Below are positions 47,573 through 58,690 of a DNA stretch of 64,000 nt, piece by piece (the first letter of the stretch is position 1; each line of letters begins with the position of its first letter). Position numbers and translations under genes: made by a program. The stretch is taken from contig CM024755.1 in assembly GCA_014218235.1 (NCBI GenBank), forward strand, positions 100,730,948 through 100,794,947, read 5' to 3'. The notes below the pieces were generated by a model, which saw nothing but the letters and a program-made list of their open reading frames with translations, ran no database searches and was not told the origin of the DNA. This DNA is from Colocasia esculenta (lineage: Eukaryota > Streptophyta > Magnoliopsida > Alismatales > Araceae).

Positions 47573-49451
47573 GGTTTCTCTGTCTACACCGATGCCTCAG
47601 GAATCGGGCTAGGATGTGTACTCATGCAAAAGGAGAAGGTCATCGCCTATTCTTCAAGACAACTGAAGACACATGAAGTCAACTACCCTATACATGATCT
47701 CGAGCTGGCTGCCGTGGTCTTCGCCTTGAAGATTTGGAGACACTATATATATGGCGAGCAATTCACTGTCTACTCAGACTATAAAAGTCTGAAGTATTTA
47801 TTCTCTCAGAATGAACTCAACATGAGACAAATGAGATGGCTAGAATACTTGAAAGATTTCAACTTCCACATCCAATACCACCCAGGTAAAGGAAATGTCG
47901 TGGCTGATACTCTTAGTAGGAAGCCAATGGCATTTGTCTCAAGTCTAGTCCTTGGCGAGATGTAACTACTAGAACAATTCGCAAGGTTAGACTTAAATAT
48001 CGAGCATAGAGATGATCGAGTCTTGGTTGCCAATATCAAGATTCAATCTCATCTGCTAAAGGAGATCAAAGCTCAACAAGACGATGATCCATTCTTAGTC
48101 TGCGTCAAAGAAACTCTAACTGAAAGATCGGACTTTGCAATGACTGAAGACGGAAGGCTTGTCTTTCAAGGAAGGACATGTGTTCCCGACAATGAAGAAC
48201 TAAAGAGAAGACTAATGGATGAAGCTCACAAGAAAAAGTATACTATTCATCCAGGAGGTACCAAAATGTATCAAGATATGAAAAGAACGTTTTGGTGGCC
48301 GAACATGAAAGAGAGGTAGCTGAACATGCCGCTCATTGCCTTACTTGCCAACAAGTAAAACGGAACACCTGCGCCCTGCTGGTGTACTCAGACCGCTAGA
48401 TATTTCGGAATGGAAATGGGAAAGCATTGGCATGGACTTCATCATGGGTTTACCCAAGACTCGTGGTGGACTCGACACCATATGGGTCATTGTGGACCGA
48501 CTAACCAATCCGCCCACTTTCTGCCTTATACGTCAAGGAGATTGTAAGACACATGGCATTCCATCATCTATTATTTCGGATCGAGATCCGAGATTCACAT
48601 CTCATTTTTGGAAAGGACTGCAAGGTGCACTGGGTACTAAACTCAACTTTAGTACCGCATTCCATCCACAAACCGATGGGCAAACTGAAAGAACCAACCA
48701 CATAGTGGAAGACATGTTGAGAGCTTGCACTATAGATTTTCAAGGTTATTGGAATGAGCACCTACCACTGATCGAGTTCGCGTATAACAACAGTTATCAG
48801 ACAAGCATTAAGATGGCACCATTCGAAGCGCTCTACGGAAGGAACTGTAGATCCCCTGCATGCTGGAATGAGGTTGGAGAACAGCAATGGCTAGGCCTAG
48901 ACATGGTGCAACGTACCACAAAGGACATTCAGGTAATCAGAGACCGGCTCAAAATTGTCCAATCCAGACAGAAGATCTACGCCGACAAAAGAAGGCGAGA
49001 TCTGGAATTCCAAGTGGGTGATCATGTATTTCTAAAAGTGTCACCTACTCATGGCATCCAAAGATTCGGTGTAAAGGGAAAACTCAGCCCTAGATTCATC
49101 AGTCCTTTTGAAGTACTCGAAAGGGTTGGTGAGGTTGCATACCGGTTGGCGTTGCCACCGGATTTGTCATGTGTACACAATGTATTCCATGTTTCCATGC
49201 TTAGGAAATATGTGTACGACCCCACGCACATCATTCGCCACGAGAAGTTGATATTGAACAAAGATGTGACGTACGAAGAGAAGCCAGTCAAGATACTGGA
49301 ACGGAAGGTACAACAGCTTAGGAATCGTCCCATCCATATGTTTAAAGTCCTATGGAATAATCGTGGAGTGGAAGAGGCAACCTGGGAACCGGAAGGAATC
49401 ATCAGACGGAACTACCCCGCTCTTTTCGATAAGACATTCTCTCCTGAATGA
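47573..49451 (+). pseudogene. Chromovirus RNase H, integrase and chromodomain
   Basis: Resumes the chromovirus frame after the copia insertion. RNase H with YTDASGIGLG (about 47586) and VYSDYKSLKYLF; integrase zinc region (YTIHPGGTKMYQD, CLTCQQVK); DDE core with GMDFIMGLPKT (about 48432), SDRDPRF (about 48576) and NEHLPLIEFAYNN; then a C-terminal chromodomain-like segment about 49275-49430 containing ATWEPEGIIRR. Damage: TAA at 47963, a frame change near 48318, and a deletion of about 20 residues near 48530 between the first and second catalytic regions. The chromodomain is the part that directs insertion into heterochromatin in this lineage. Confidence 0.93.
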
Positions 49452-49459
49452 TCACATGA

Positions 49460-49495
49460 ATTTGGGGACCAAATTCTTTTTAAGAGAGGAGGATG
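49460..49495 (+). promoter_or_regulatory. Polypurine tract of chromovirus
   Basis: AATTTGGGGACCAAATTC followed by AAGAGAGGAGGATG directly before the 3' LTR. This is the sequence arrangement typical of Del/Tekay elements. Confidence 0.9.
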
Positions 49496-52145
49496 TGTAG
49501 CAACCCTAAATTTATGGGGGGAAAATTAAATATTTATTATTTAATTAGAAAATCAAAGAAAAGAGAATTAAATAAAACCCATCAAATGAAAAAAGTAATG
49601 GGCTTTATTAAATGGACCCATTAGAATTAGTGGGCAAAAATAGAGATTTTAAAAAGGGGAATAATAGAGAAATACCCAAAATTCGTAACTAAAATATTAC
49701 TAAAATAGAAAAGAGATATTTAATGTATTAAATAACTAGTTTGAATTAGGATTGGATTCCTAAACCTACCATAATGGGTTGGCCACGAAATCCTCTCTCT
49801 CCCAACCCAAATAGGAAGATCTCTTGCTTAAAAAGAGGAGAGGAGATAGGAAATTCAGAATTTAATAGGAATTAGACTTAAACTAGGAAAGGGAATAGGG
49901 AGAAGCTTAAATACTTCTTTTAAACCCTCATGGCTGGCCCTAGCTCGTGCCAAGAGGTTCCTGGACCAGGAGGAAAGGCCAACAGGAGGAGAATTCGTGG
50001 AGAGGAAGGATCTCTCAAGTTCTTCCCGAGTTCTTCAAGTCTTAACCCTAGAAGAGGAAAACGATCAAAGGTAGGCATTCTCACAAGCATAAACCATGAA
50101 ACTTTTTCTATAGGATGTCTCATCTATCAGGAACAAAAGTCCTTTGGTTTCATAATTTTCCATTGAGCATATCTTTCGTTCTTGATTTTTCATGTTCTGC
50201 AACTCACATGACCCCGAACCCTCTTCTTAACTCTTGATCTCCTTGTATACTCCACCCCATGCCACGAGATTTTTATTGTAAAAACTTATGCATGTTAGGC
50301 ATCTTTTGCCCCTAAAAGCCCTAAATTTGATTCATCCTATCTTGCGAATTTAATTATTGATCTCAACTATGTACTGTTCCATGTTCATCATGAATACCCG
50401 TGTTTAAAACATATCCAAACCCTGATTGTTTTCCAATTCCTATTTATTGTAAGTACCCATGCATGTCTAGGTCGATTTTCAACTGGTTTCATGATTTTTC
50501 GTTGACTATACAATTAGTTGTGATTTTCTGAACCACCCTGTGTCAAATAGGGTAAGTTCTGGCCCGTAATCCAATGTATGTCCTTTCCCTGTCGGACCCG
50601 ACCATAGACCCTGTGAACGCGATGGCCCGATAGGCCGCATTCACAAGGGTCGTTGTGACAGCGCCCTCTGTCGTGATCTGATCGCGACAGGGCCTGTCGT
50701 CGCGATATGCTGCCTGACTAGACTAAGCCTGTCGTGACCCGTACAAGTACTCGTCGCAATCTCAGTTGACCCCGTCGTGACCCTCCTCACGGTATGCCGC
50801 GATCTGGGTTCTTTTTGTAATAAACCCCTATCTCAATAATGCTTGATTATCTACAGTGATTGTACTCTTGTTTAACAGTCATACACACAGAAAATAATAC
50901 TTGTTATAAATTGAATATTTTTGTATGATTAAAATACATGCACATGATATTTTCTATCTACAATTTCATGACACATACACACACTTTGAACCATCCAATT
51001 ATGTCATAATTTGGCATGAACTATTTCATAATACATCTGGTAATTTATGTAATTAAATTACCCTATACTTGTCTATCGTTTCTCGTGATATTTTGGGAAT
51101 ATCGATATCGACGCTCCACTGTTCTAGAACTCCTCTAGAACGTTGAGCACTTGTTTCTATATACACTCTCTCTTGACTTGGACGAACTCTCCGTCGGAAA
51201 CTCCTTCTGCCAGACTAGTCAGTTTTTGTTCAAGGCCTCCGTAAGTCTCCTCTGTCCATGGATTCCCACATGGTCGACGAGCCAGTTGTACCCTAACACC
51301 TGTTACACCCATTAGGGATCAATATGGTCCTAATGGCTATTAGAAAATCACTCTCGTCTTGAATCACGCCGGACCTCCGAAAGTGCTAGTGCCCATGGGA
51401 GTTAAATGATCAGAGTGTTTGACACTACACTCAAGTACTATCTATCGTGACTATCTAAATGATAATCAAAAGTGCTATGTTCTCTCGTTGTCCATTGACA
51501 ACAACGTGCTATGCTATACTCGTTGCGCTATGCTATACTCGTTGTGCTATTTGTACCATGGCCATCTTGCTATACTTGACATTGTTCTATCTTGCTATTA
51601 TTGTGCTATTCCCGACACTTGTGCTATTCTTGGAAAGTCTATATTTGGAAAGTCTTACTATTTCGTTCACGTACTGTCCTGCTATATTTTACTTGACACT
51701 CTCTATCGCTCTATCATTAGTTACTGTGCTTTTAATGCATTAATTACTTAAAGCCTGCTTGAGCCTGAGATTTAAGTCCTACTAGGCGATGTTCACTCAC
51801 CCTGCGTTATTTGTCGTTGTGTTCTCAGGTGAGACCGAGGATGAACCATACACTCATGAGGACGGGAACGACTTGGAGTGATGTCATAAGTACCCTAGTG
51901 TCCTATTGCTATGTTTAGCGTTGTAGTAGTTAAGTTTGAAGTTTAGTCTTTTACCTTCTTTCAATGTAATCGGACTCCATAGATTGGCTTTGATATTAGT
52001 GGTTGTAACTAGACATTGAAAAGTATTAATGAAATGAATTCGCTTTAGTATTATTCAATGTGCAATGGTTTGATGTCTAGTACTCGCTCTATACCCTTTT
52101 CTTGCAACTGCCTCGCGTTCCGATATTCCGCGTCGGGGCATGACA
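49496..52145 (+). mobile_element. 3' LTR of chromovirus, 2650 bp
   Basis: Aligns with 36232-39174 throughout. It lacks about 320 bases after CGGACCTC (51376) and has a tandem duplication of about 20 bases near 51510-51540 (CGCTATGCTATACTCGTTG). It ends GTCGGGGCATGACA, keeping the canonical CA. Confidence 0.94.
50615..50805. repeat. CG-rich hairpin cluster, chromovirus 3' LTR
   Basis: Counterpart of 37340-37545. Many CG sites have become TG or CA here (for example GTCGTGATC for GTCGCGATC), so the pairs are weaker. This fits methylation-driven decay. Confidence 0.75.
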
Positions 52146-52150
52146 TGTAC

Positions 52151-52634
52151 AATCAACAATGCCGCGTTCAGATGCTTGTTGTGTATGTGTTCCCTTTGGT
52201 TAGAAGGGAAGACCAATTTATGTTTGGTGATGTGACCAGTTGGAGGTCTATACTAGTGAGTTACTTCTGAGCTCATAAATGAAGCACCTGGTTGAGGTGA
52301 AATAGTGTGCTACCTTCTTGCTCGAAAAGAGTAGAAGACCAGTAAGGGCTAGATGTTATATATCATTTGGGAGATTGTACCCCGGTCAGTGAAATCTCTA
52401 GAGGTTGCTTGGGGACTGGATATAGGTCTTCTATTGTGAAAATACCGAACTAGGATAAATTCCTTATGTTCATGTGTGTGATTGTTTTTTAATTACTTCC
52501 GCACTGCCACTCTTTACCGCATATGATTTATTTCACTGATCAAAGTGTAAAGTTGTGATTTTGATTTTCAGATTTCTATTTATTCTATTCACCCCCCCTT
52601 TAGGTAAACCTTGCTGTCATCGAGTGGACTAACA
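52151..52634 (+). mobile_element. Copia LTR remnant, second part
   Basis: Resembles SIRE-like R/U5: GTTCCCTTTGGTTAGAAGGG, GCTTGGGGACTGGATATAGG, a C-run after ATTCTATTCA, and the end GTGGACTAACA. No primer-binding site follows, so it is a 3' or solo LTR. See 36064-36231 for the possible left part. Confidence 0.65.
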
Positions 52635-52863
52635 TAGAGTACCTTTTGTTGTACTTTTCTTTTGTTGTACTTATGTTCTGAGTTGTATACTTTTATTAGC
52701 ATATATATTTAGTTGAACTGTGTTATCTTGTTGTGGTTTGGTTCTCTTATATTGCTTCCTCAGATCACTTCTCCTAATACTTCTGAGCTCAGACTCGTGG
52801 GTGACGGTTCTAGGTTTAGGTATACTGGTGGGTAATTAGTATCTCGGATCTTGGGTCGTTACA
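52635..52863 (+). mobile_element. Possible gypsy LTR end, right edge of TE block
   Basis: AT-rich sequence ending ATCTTGGGTCGTTACA at 52863, the form of a gypsy LTR end. The family is uncertain; it may be the 3' LTR end of the truncated element at 29364-33200. After 52863 no retrotransposon sequence is seen up to the gene. Confidence 0.45.
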
Positions 52864-52870
52864 CATGCCC

Positions 52871-52990
52871 TTATCTAAAATGAAATGGTGAAAATAAGCC
52901 ATCACAATGACATATTTGCACTAAAGGCCCTTTGCAAATATGGCATCGGATGACCATTGTGATGTCATATTATACTATTTGATTTTAGAC
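52871..52990. repeat. Foldback (MITE-like) inverted repeat in gene promoter
   Basis: Left arm ATCTAAAATGAAATGGT...CATCACAATG...CATATTTGC and right arm GCAAATATG...CATTGTGATG...ATTTGATTTTAGA pair over about 55 bases each, with centre AAGGCCCTT near 52925-52933. The right arm has about 10 extra bases. It lies about 440 bases upstream of the PABN ATG. No clear target duplication was found. Confidence 0.75.
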
Positions 52991-53432
52991 AAAAAAAATA
53001 TCTACTAATACAATTTGAGGAATAAGTTTTTTACAGATTTATTTCTATCAATGATTTATTTGAAAAACTCCATCTAAAAATGTAAACGGGCACCCCCTAA
53101 GCTTAGCTGCCCATCCTCTCGGGTGCCACAGGGCACAAGCGCTTCAAGGTTTCGTACGCACGCCCAAAAAAAATCCCAACTTTGCCCTCGACCAAGTCCT
53201 ATTTACCCTTGCACACCCGCCCCGGACTGTCCTGAATCCCTGATCCACCGCACCTCTCCCTCTCTCTCCTCCGCCTCCAACCCCGACAGCAGCAGCAGAA
53301 GAAGAAGAAAGAGGAAGAAAAGCCCCCACGCCAAGCACACCTCGCGCTCTTTCGAGCGTCGGAGCAAAGCAACCCCTGCCCTCGCCTCGCCGGAGCGGGC
53401 CCGCAAGAAGCTGATCTCAGCAAGTGTTGAAC
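52991..53432 (+). promoter_or_regulatory. Promoter and 5' UTR of the PABN-like gene
   Basis: AT-rich to about 53085, then increasingly C- and G-rich. 53285-53325 is a purine tract (AGC)n(AGA)n of the kind common in plant 5' leaders. No TATA box could be chosen. The transcript start is unknown. The ATG at 53433 is the first in frame with the conserved exon 2. Confidence 0.6.
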
Positions 53433-53552
53433 ATGGACCCGCAGCAATCTCAGGATCACGAGGCGTCCGGCTATGGCGACATGTTGACCGACGGCGACAT
53501 GTCCGGCGGCCCCGTTCCCGAGCACGCGGCCGGCGGCGAAGCCGCACAAGAG
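53433..53552 (+). CDS. PABN: Nuclear poly(A)-binding protein, exon 1
   Basis: Encodes 40 residues starting MDPQQSQDHEASGYGDML, acidic and Gly-rich, as at the N-terminus of plant PABN1-3 / PABPN1 proteins, which bind poly(A) tails in the nucleus and set their length together with poly(A) polymerase. The exon ends at codon GAG, followed by GTAAGG, a good donor (phase 0). GC content is very high, as in many monocot first exons. The recognition rests mainly on exon 2; this exon alone is only weakly diagnostic. No stop or frame damage. Confidence 0.75.
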
Positions 53553-53752
53553 GTAAGGCCCCGCTCCCTTCGCCTACCTCCTCTTCTTTGCGCTCTATTC
53601 GGTGGTTGCAGTTACTGTCGTGGGTGGGGTGTGATGTCTTCTGGATCCTCTCTTCTTCGCTTTGAACTTCTCCTCCAAGTTCTCCTTTTCCCATGTTTTC
53701 TTGTTTGGTGGACTCGTGTCGTCAGTATGGTGATGCATCTTGGATTTTTCAG
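53553..53752 (+). other. Intron 1 of PABN-like gene
   Basis: 200 bases, GTAAGG...TTTTTCAG, with a T-rich stretch before the acceptor. Phase 0. Canonical signals at both ends. Confidence 0.8.
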
Positions 53753-53855
53753 AGCATCGACAGCATGAGGAAGAGGCTGAAGGAGATCGAAGACGAGGCG
53801 GGCGCCCTTCGCGAGATGCAGGCCAAGGTCGAGAAGGAAATGGGCGCTGTCCAGG
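53753..53855 (+). CDS. PABN: Nuclear poly(A)-binding protein, exon 2 (coiled coil)
   Basis: Encodes SIDSMRKRLKEIEDEAGAL and then REMQAKVEKEMGAVQ, the conserved coiled coil that precedes the RRM in PABN/PABPN1 and in which the animal protein stimulates poly(A) polymerase. The match to the plant form, in which the coiled coil runs through an ALREMQAKVEKEMGA-like core, is strong. The exon ends CAG-G before GTATTT; the split codon fits the Asp that starts the DPAS-like linker in relatives. The following exons (RRM with RNP motifs, Arg-rich tail) are not found in the remaining 10 kb, so the gene is either interrupted by a very long intron or truncated. Confidence 0.85.
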
Positions 53856-55437
53856 GTATTTTCGTTTCTTCTGTTTTTCTTTCTGCTGCACGCACCTATT
53901 TGCTCCTATGCTTTGGTGGCGTTGCTGTTAGGTCATGTAGTCTTCTACTGCTCCCCACTCCCCCAATCCTCCCAGTTGACAGTCGATGTTGACCGGGAAA
54001 GTCTGTAAGTTGTGCTTTTGTAAGTATCACAGATGAGCCTGCTTCTCAATAGCTTATTGGCAGTTCATCAGCACTCCATGTCTGTGTTGTATGACGAGTA
54101 AAATTATGTCTGGATGTATGACTATCAAAATTTTCTTCACAGGTTAAATTCGTCGTATGGAGATCACTGATTTTGAGTTGCGTATTCTATCAGTGTGTTA
54201 TATCTTAGTGGCTAACAAAAAAAATTATGTATTTTAAGTTATTTTGCTACTTTCTATAATGAAACTTCAAATAGCCGTTCTAATGACCTACCGCATGCTA
54301 TACGAGAGGAAGCGGCAAAAGGACAAAAGGCATGTATAAGTAGGAATGGAGGAGCTCATACCGACTTATATCTTGTCTTGTAACCTGCATGTTTTTGGCT
54401 CCTGATTATGATCACGGACACTTGATTTTGTTTGCTACTGAATGCATTCTGGGCTAAGTTGGTGCTATGTTTCCGAAGGTATGATTTTCTTGTTAAATCT
54501 TAAGATGAAGGGGAAAAAAATGAGAGAGTTGTGTTAAGATTTCATAAGATGGTACTCTCCAACCATAAATATGGAGGAAGTAAGTTTTGGAGATGGGGCA
54601 TGGATTAACCAGTTGGAGACCAATCCGGGCCGGTCTTTTCTATTCTTGTTTCGTTAAAACAATAAACGATCTGTTAAAGCATACACAGAAACTAAGAAGA
54701 CATACTTTAAACATATCCAATAACTAAGATTAACCAACTACCCGGAAAGTAACCAGATCCTTCTAGGGCTCATCCCCACTGTTCCTAAAAATCATCAAAC
54801 AATGAATAGGACCAAGAAGACTTAAAAAAAAAAAACCTAGTTGTTCTCAAAGGGACATCCTACTTCAGAGAGTGATGGTGGCTGAGAGAAGAGATTAGAC
54901 GGAGGGAGGGAGAAGAGGGAAAATAATGAGATAAAGAAAAAGGATCTTTGGAAGGTGACAATGAAGGGGACAAGAGGTTAGAAAAGGAAGGCTTACTGAT
55001 GTGGGTGAAAAATGGCAAAATAGGGGCTATTCTAGCGAGGCCTTCTCTAGTCCAACATTAGAAGCATTGAATGTGGAATTGGCCATTTTGGATTGTTATT
55101 TGTAGTGGTTGGAATGGCGGACAAATCTTTCAGTTGCCAATCTCCATGAGCTCTTAAATTTGTTAGTTTGAGAGAGAATGTCGGTTGTCATCTGCAAGGC
55201 AAGAGGAGCAGCCAAGGGGTCCCAAGAGCGGTCAGGAAAAACCCTTCTATGCTCAAGTTAGGGAGCTGCCCAGAACGTGAAGAGAAGAGGATATGAAGGG
55301 AAGAATTCTTGGCTTGTGGTTGCACCTAGAATCCCCCTCCTCTTATCGAGATCGAGTCGTCCCTTTTAAGCATTCATCGGAGGAGTCTTGGGTGCATATC
55401 CCTTGTCTCTCGGCCATGTAGACGGATTGCTTGGGAG
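53856..55437 (+). other. Intron 2 (proximal), no gene
   Basis: Starts GTATTTTCG after exon 2. T-rich at first, then mixed sequence with a poly-A tract near 54823-54835 and AG-rich stretches (54890-54960). No coding similarity, RRM exon or terminal repeats were recognised. 55320-55437 is GC-rich and partly repeated at 57125-57180. Confidence 0.6.
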
Positions 55438-56982
55438 CATGGTTTGCTGGAGTGCTGATTCGGGGCGAATCGGATTCACCCTGATGTGATCCGATTCAGC
55501 CCGAATCGAATTGGGTCGATTCGGGTGGATCCGGCCCGAGCAGTGTTGGTTCTGCCCTACAGCCCCAGGTTTGACTAGATTCGCATGGATTTGATGTTTC
55601 TTTGGCTGATTCTCAGTTTAAAACCTCCTGTGAAGAATTTCATGTAAAATTAATGATATTTATGCCATGTAATACTACACAAACATCCATTGTCATTCAA
55701 TTTTATTAGAAATTGAATACAAAGTACAAAGTATAAACATGACACTCAATTCTAAATGAAAAATACAATGAGACTCGTAAAAGTACAAATATCAAACTCA
55801 AATCCAAATACAAAAGTACAAAGTATAAACATGACACTCAATTTTATATGAAAATTTTGTAGATTCAAGGGAGAAATGGTTGCAAGTGAACATTAATCAC
55901 TTGCAACATCATGGTTGCAAATTCTGATTTTTAAAAATAATTTCATTGCAATCCCTGTTTTTTTTAATAATTTCAGAAAATAAAAAATGGAAGAACATGA
56001 CCAAATGTATATGTAAAAAATGTAGAATCAAAGGGAGAAATGGTGGAAAGTGAACACTAAACACTTGGCCATCATGTTTGAAATTTGTTGTTTTTTTTTT
56101 TTTTTTTAATAATTACAGAAATTTGAAATTAGAAGGAAATGGGCAAATCTATGTAAAAGAATTGAAGATTCAAGGGAGAAATGGTTGCAAGTGAACATTA
56201 ATCACTTGCAACATCATGGTTGCAAATTCTGATTTTTTAAAAATAATTTCATTGCAATCCCTGTTTTTTTTAATAATTTCAGAAAATAAAAAATGGAAGA
56301 ACATGACCAAATGTATGTGTAAAAAATGTAGAATCAAAGGGAGAAATGGTGGAAAGTGAACACTAAACACTTGACCAATCATGTTTGAAATTTGTTGTTT
56401 TTTTTAAATAAACATAAATTTAAAATTAGAAGGAAATGGGCAAATCTATGTAAAAGAATTGAAGATTCAAGGGAGAAATGGTTGCAAGTGAACATTAATC
56501 ACTTGCAACATCATTTCTCAAGAATATACTTCCCATAAATCAATAAAAACAACAAAAAATGGAAGATACATGGAGAGTTACCTTCAAAACAGTGAAATGG
56601 ATGAAGAGATAGATGAGAGAAGCCCAAGAACGCCTCCAAGCACCTTTAATCCCACGTAGGAAGCCTCCTTGGGGGTCACCTAGGGTGTAGATCTGGGGTT
56701 TCCTTGAGGGAGAAGGGGGAAAATGGGGGAGAAAGGGGCTGGCGGCGAGACACCTGCGAATCGAGACTACACAGTCTCGATTTGCATGGCGTCGGGCGAA
56801 TCTTAAGGATTGGGCGTATCGGATCATGGCGGATCAGGCGAATCGGGCCGGATCGAATCGAATTCGGTCGATTCGCCCATTCCGCGGCCGGCGGCGGATC
56901 CATGCGGATCACGCATCGGGCCGGCCCTGATTCGCTCCGCTTCGGGCGAATCGGGCCGATTCGCCCCGCCTTGTCAACCCTG
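55438..56982. mobile_element. Non-autonomous hAT-like element, 1545 bp
   Basis: Flanked by a perfect 8-bp duplication CTTGGGAG (55430-55437 and 56983-56990), the length made by hAT transposases. Ends are CATGGTTTGC and AACCCTG (complement CAGGGTT), a weak terminal inverted repeat; GGGGCGAATCGG follows at both ends in inverted orientation. The interior holds GC-rich flanks with GATTCG words and an AT-rich core of tandem repeats. No transposase. Strand undefined. Confidence 0.75.
55862..56520. repeat. About 300-bp higher-order tandem repeat
   Basis: Units start at 55862 (305 bp), 56167 (297 bp) and 56464 (57 bp partial), each beginning GATTCAAGGGAGAAATGG. Each full unit is made of two related halves of about 140-165 bp (second halves at 56025 and 56331). 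The core of the hAT-like element. Confidence 0.88.
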
Positions 56983-56990
56983 CTTGGGAG

Positions 56991-58249
56991 TAGTTAAGTA
57001 GCGTCGTTCTAGGGTTGTTGGACGTGTCTCCATTCTTTGGCTGTATAGACAAGCTGTAGGGGAGTGGGACTGTGGGAGAGCCTTCGTCGGGCGAGGTTGC
57101 TCGCCGCTTCTATAGACTAGAGGGGCCCGAGCCGCATATCCCTTGTTTTCTGGTTGTGTGGATGAACCATTTGGGAGTAGGGGAGTTGGCACCATTTCGA
57201 GGTTGCCCTAAACCCCCTCCCCATCCGAAGAGTGCCGCTATCTGCTCTAGATGGCTCAAGCCTGTGGAGGAGAGGTAGCCTTGGCCACCTATCTTGAGTG
57301 CACGTTGTGCAGCCGTCGGGCCATGTTGCGACATGGCTGGGGCATGTAGGTGGTAGGAATGGGTCCTCATGCGCCATGCAAACGAGGGCCACGTCGTGGC
57401 CTCAAGGACTTAGGGCTGAGTTGGCCCGATGAGTTAATGATGTTGCGCACTCGGCTCAAGCGCGCTATGCTCAATATGGGCTGCATCGACTATGATGGGC
57501 CAGATTTGGGCCTGCCTTCAACCTTCACTCTGCAAACTGGTGGGTCAGTTAGTTGGGACCAAATGGGCCAACCTAACTCTCCCCTCCACTGTATTGGCCA
57601 ATCAGAATGGCATGAATGCATGATGGTGTGATTTGAGTCTAGGGTATTATTTCACATGTAGAGTTCTTTCTTTTAAAATATATTCATTTTGTTGGATAGA
57701 TATGTGTATATTTCTTTTTGGCATATCATTAATTTCCCATACTTGATTTATTAGATGATTTAGCATTCATGTACTGGACCATTCCCCACCGACCAAAGTT
57801 GAAGTTAATTTACATTGGAACGAGTCCGAACATCTTTGATTAACTATCAAAGAACGTCTGTGGCCTCTATCTGTTATGACAATAACGATCTTGATGATCA
57901 CATATTATGAGTATATTCTTTTGCAAAGAAATTTGAAGACTTTATTTTCTTATACATATGTGATTTGAATTACAATTGACCCTTGCCCTTTAAAGATGGC
58001 CCCGATTATATAATTGGGTCCTCAGGAATACATATGGTCACAGTCGAAATCCTTGAATTTGTTGCAACTTGTATTTGGATTGACTTACTTTGTTTCTATC
58101 ATGATTGGTACGTTCCTTTTGCCACGATTAGACGATTGACTTTACTTATGTCATGATTAGATGGTTGAATTTGCTTTACGGTCATGATCACTTTTTTTAT
58201 TGTGATCGGACCTTTGAAATTGACTTGATGCTCACAAAAGACATTCCCG
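56991..58249. other. Intron 2 or intergenic, no gene
   Basis: GC-rich to about 57600, then AT-rich. GCATATCCCTTGT...TTTGGGAGTAG at about 57135-57180 is a diverged second copy of 55395-55437 joined to 56991, pointing to an old duplication of about 190 bp that predates the hAT insertion. No exon recognised. Confidence 0.5.
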
Positions 58250-58690
58250 GACAAGGCGGGTATATTTGTATCTCTTGATCTTTCCTGGGTTTTGTTGCAA
58301 CTTTTGATCCTTCGGATATTTTCGCAATTTCTCACCCTTTCTGGATATTTCTGTAATTTCTTACCTTATCTGGTATTTCTGCAATTACTTATTTTTTTCT
58401 GGGTGTTTCTGCAATTTCTAACCTTTTCTGAATATTTTTTGTAATTTTTTACCCTTTCTAGATATCCCTTCAATTTTCTATCCTTTTAGGTGTTTTTTTT
58501 GCGATTTCTTACCCTTCAAGGGTATTTTTGCAACTTTCTACCCTTTCAGGGGTTTTATTGTAATTTTGACCATTTGTTGGTATTTCTACAATTTCTTGCA
58601 TTTTCTAGATATTTCTGTAATTTCTTAATTTCTGCAAATTTTACCCTTTTAGGAGTTTTATTGCAATTTTGAATATTTCTGTGTATTTCT
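58250..58690. repeat. Degenerate minisatellite, about 31-bp unit
   Basis: Units approximate GGTATTTCTGCAATTTCTTA plus CCCTTTCT, with much variation. Some 13-14 units. The same family recurs at 60490-60778, 61180-61600 and 61690-61980. Confidence 0.82.

Larger units (their letters stand above)
36232..52145 (+). mobile_element. Complete Tekay/Del chromovirus (Ty3-gypsy), with nested insertion
   Basis: LTR (36232-39174), primer-binding site, gag-pol with chromodomain, purine tract, LTR (49496-52145), all flanked by TGTAC (36227-36231 and 52146-52150). The order protease-RT-RNase H-integrase-chromodomain identifies a chromovirus. A copia element (41829-47572) splits its polymerase region. The reading frame has stops, frame changes and an integrase deletion, so the copy is dead. 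Without the nested element it is about 10.2 kb. Confidence 0.96.

Noticed and set aside
53199..53694. Arg-rich minus-strand frames of 116-163 codons
   Set aside because: Antisense of the GC-rich first exon and 5' leader of the PABN-like gene.
57350..57631. 93-codon frame as a possible further PABN exon
   Set aside because: Lacks RNP1/RNP2 motifs and splice sites in the needed phase, and resembles no part of the family.
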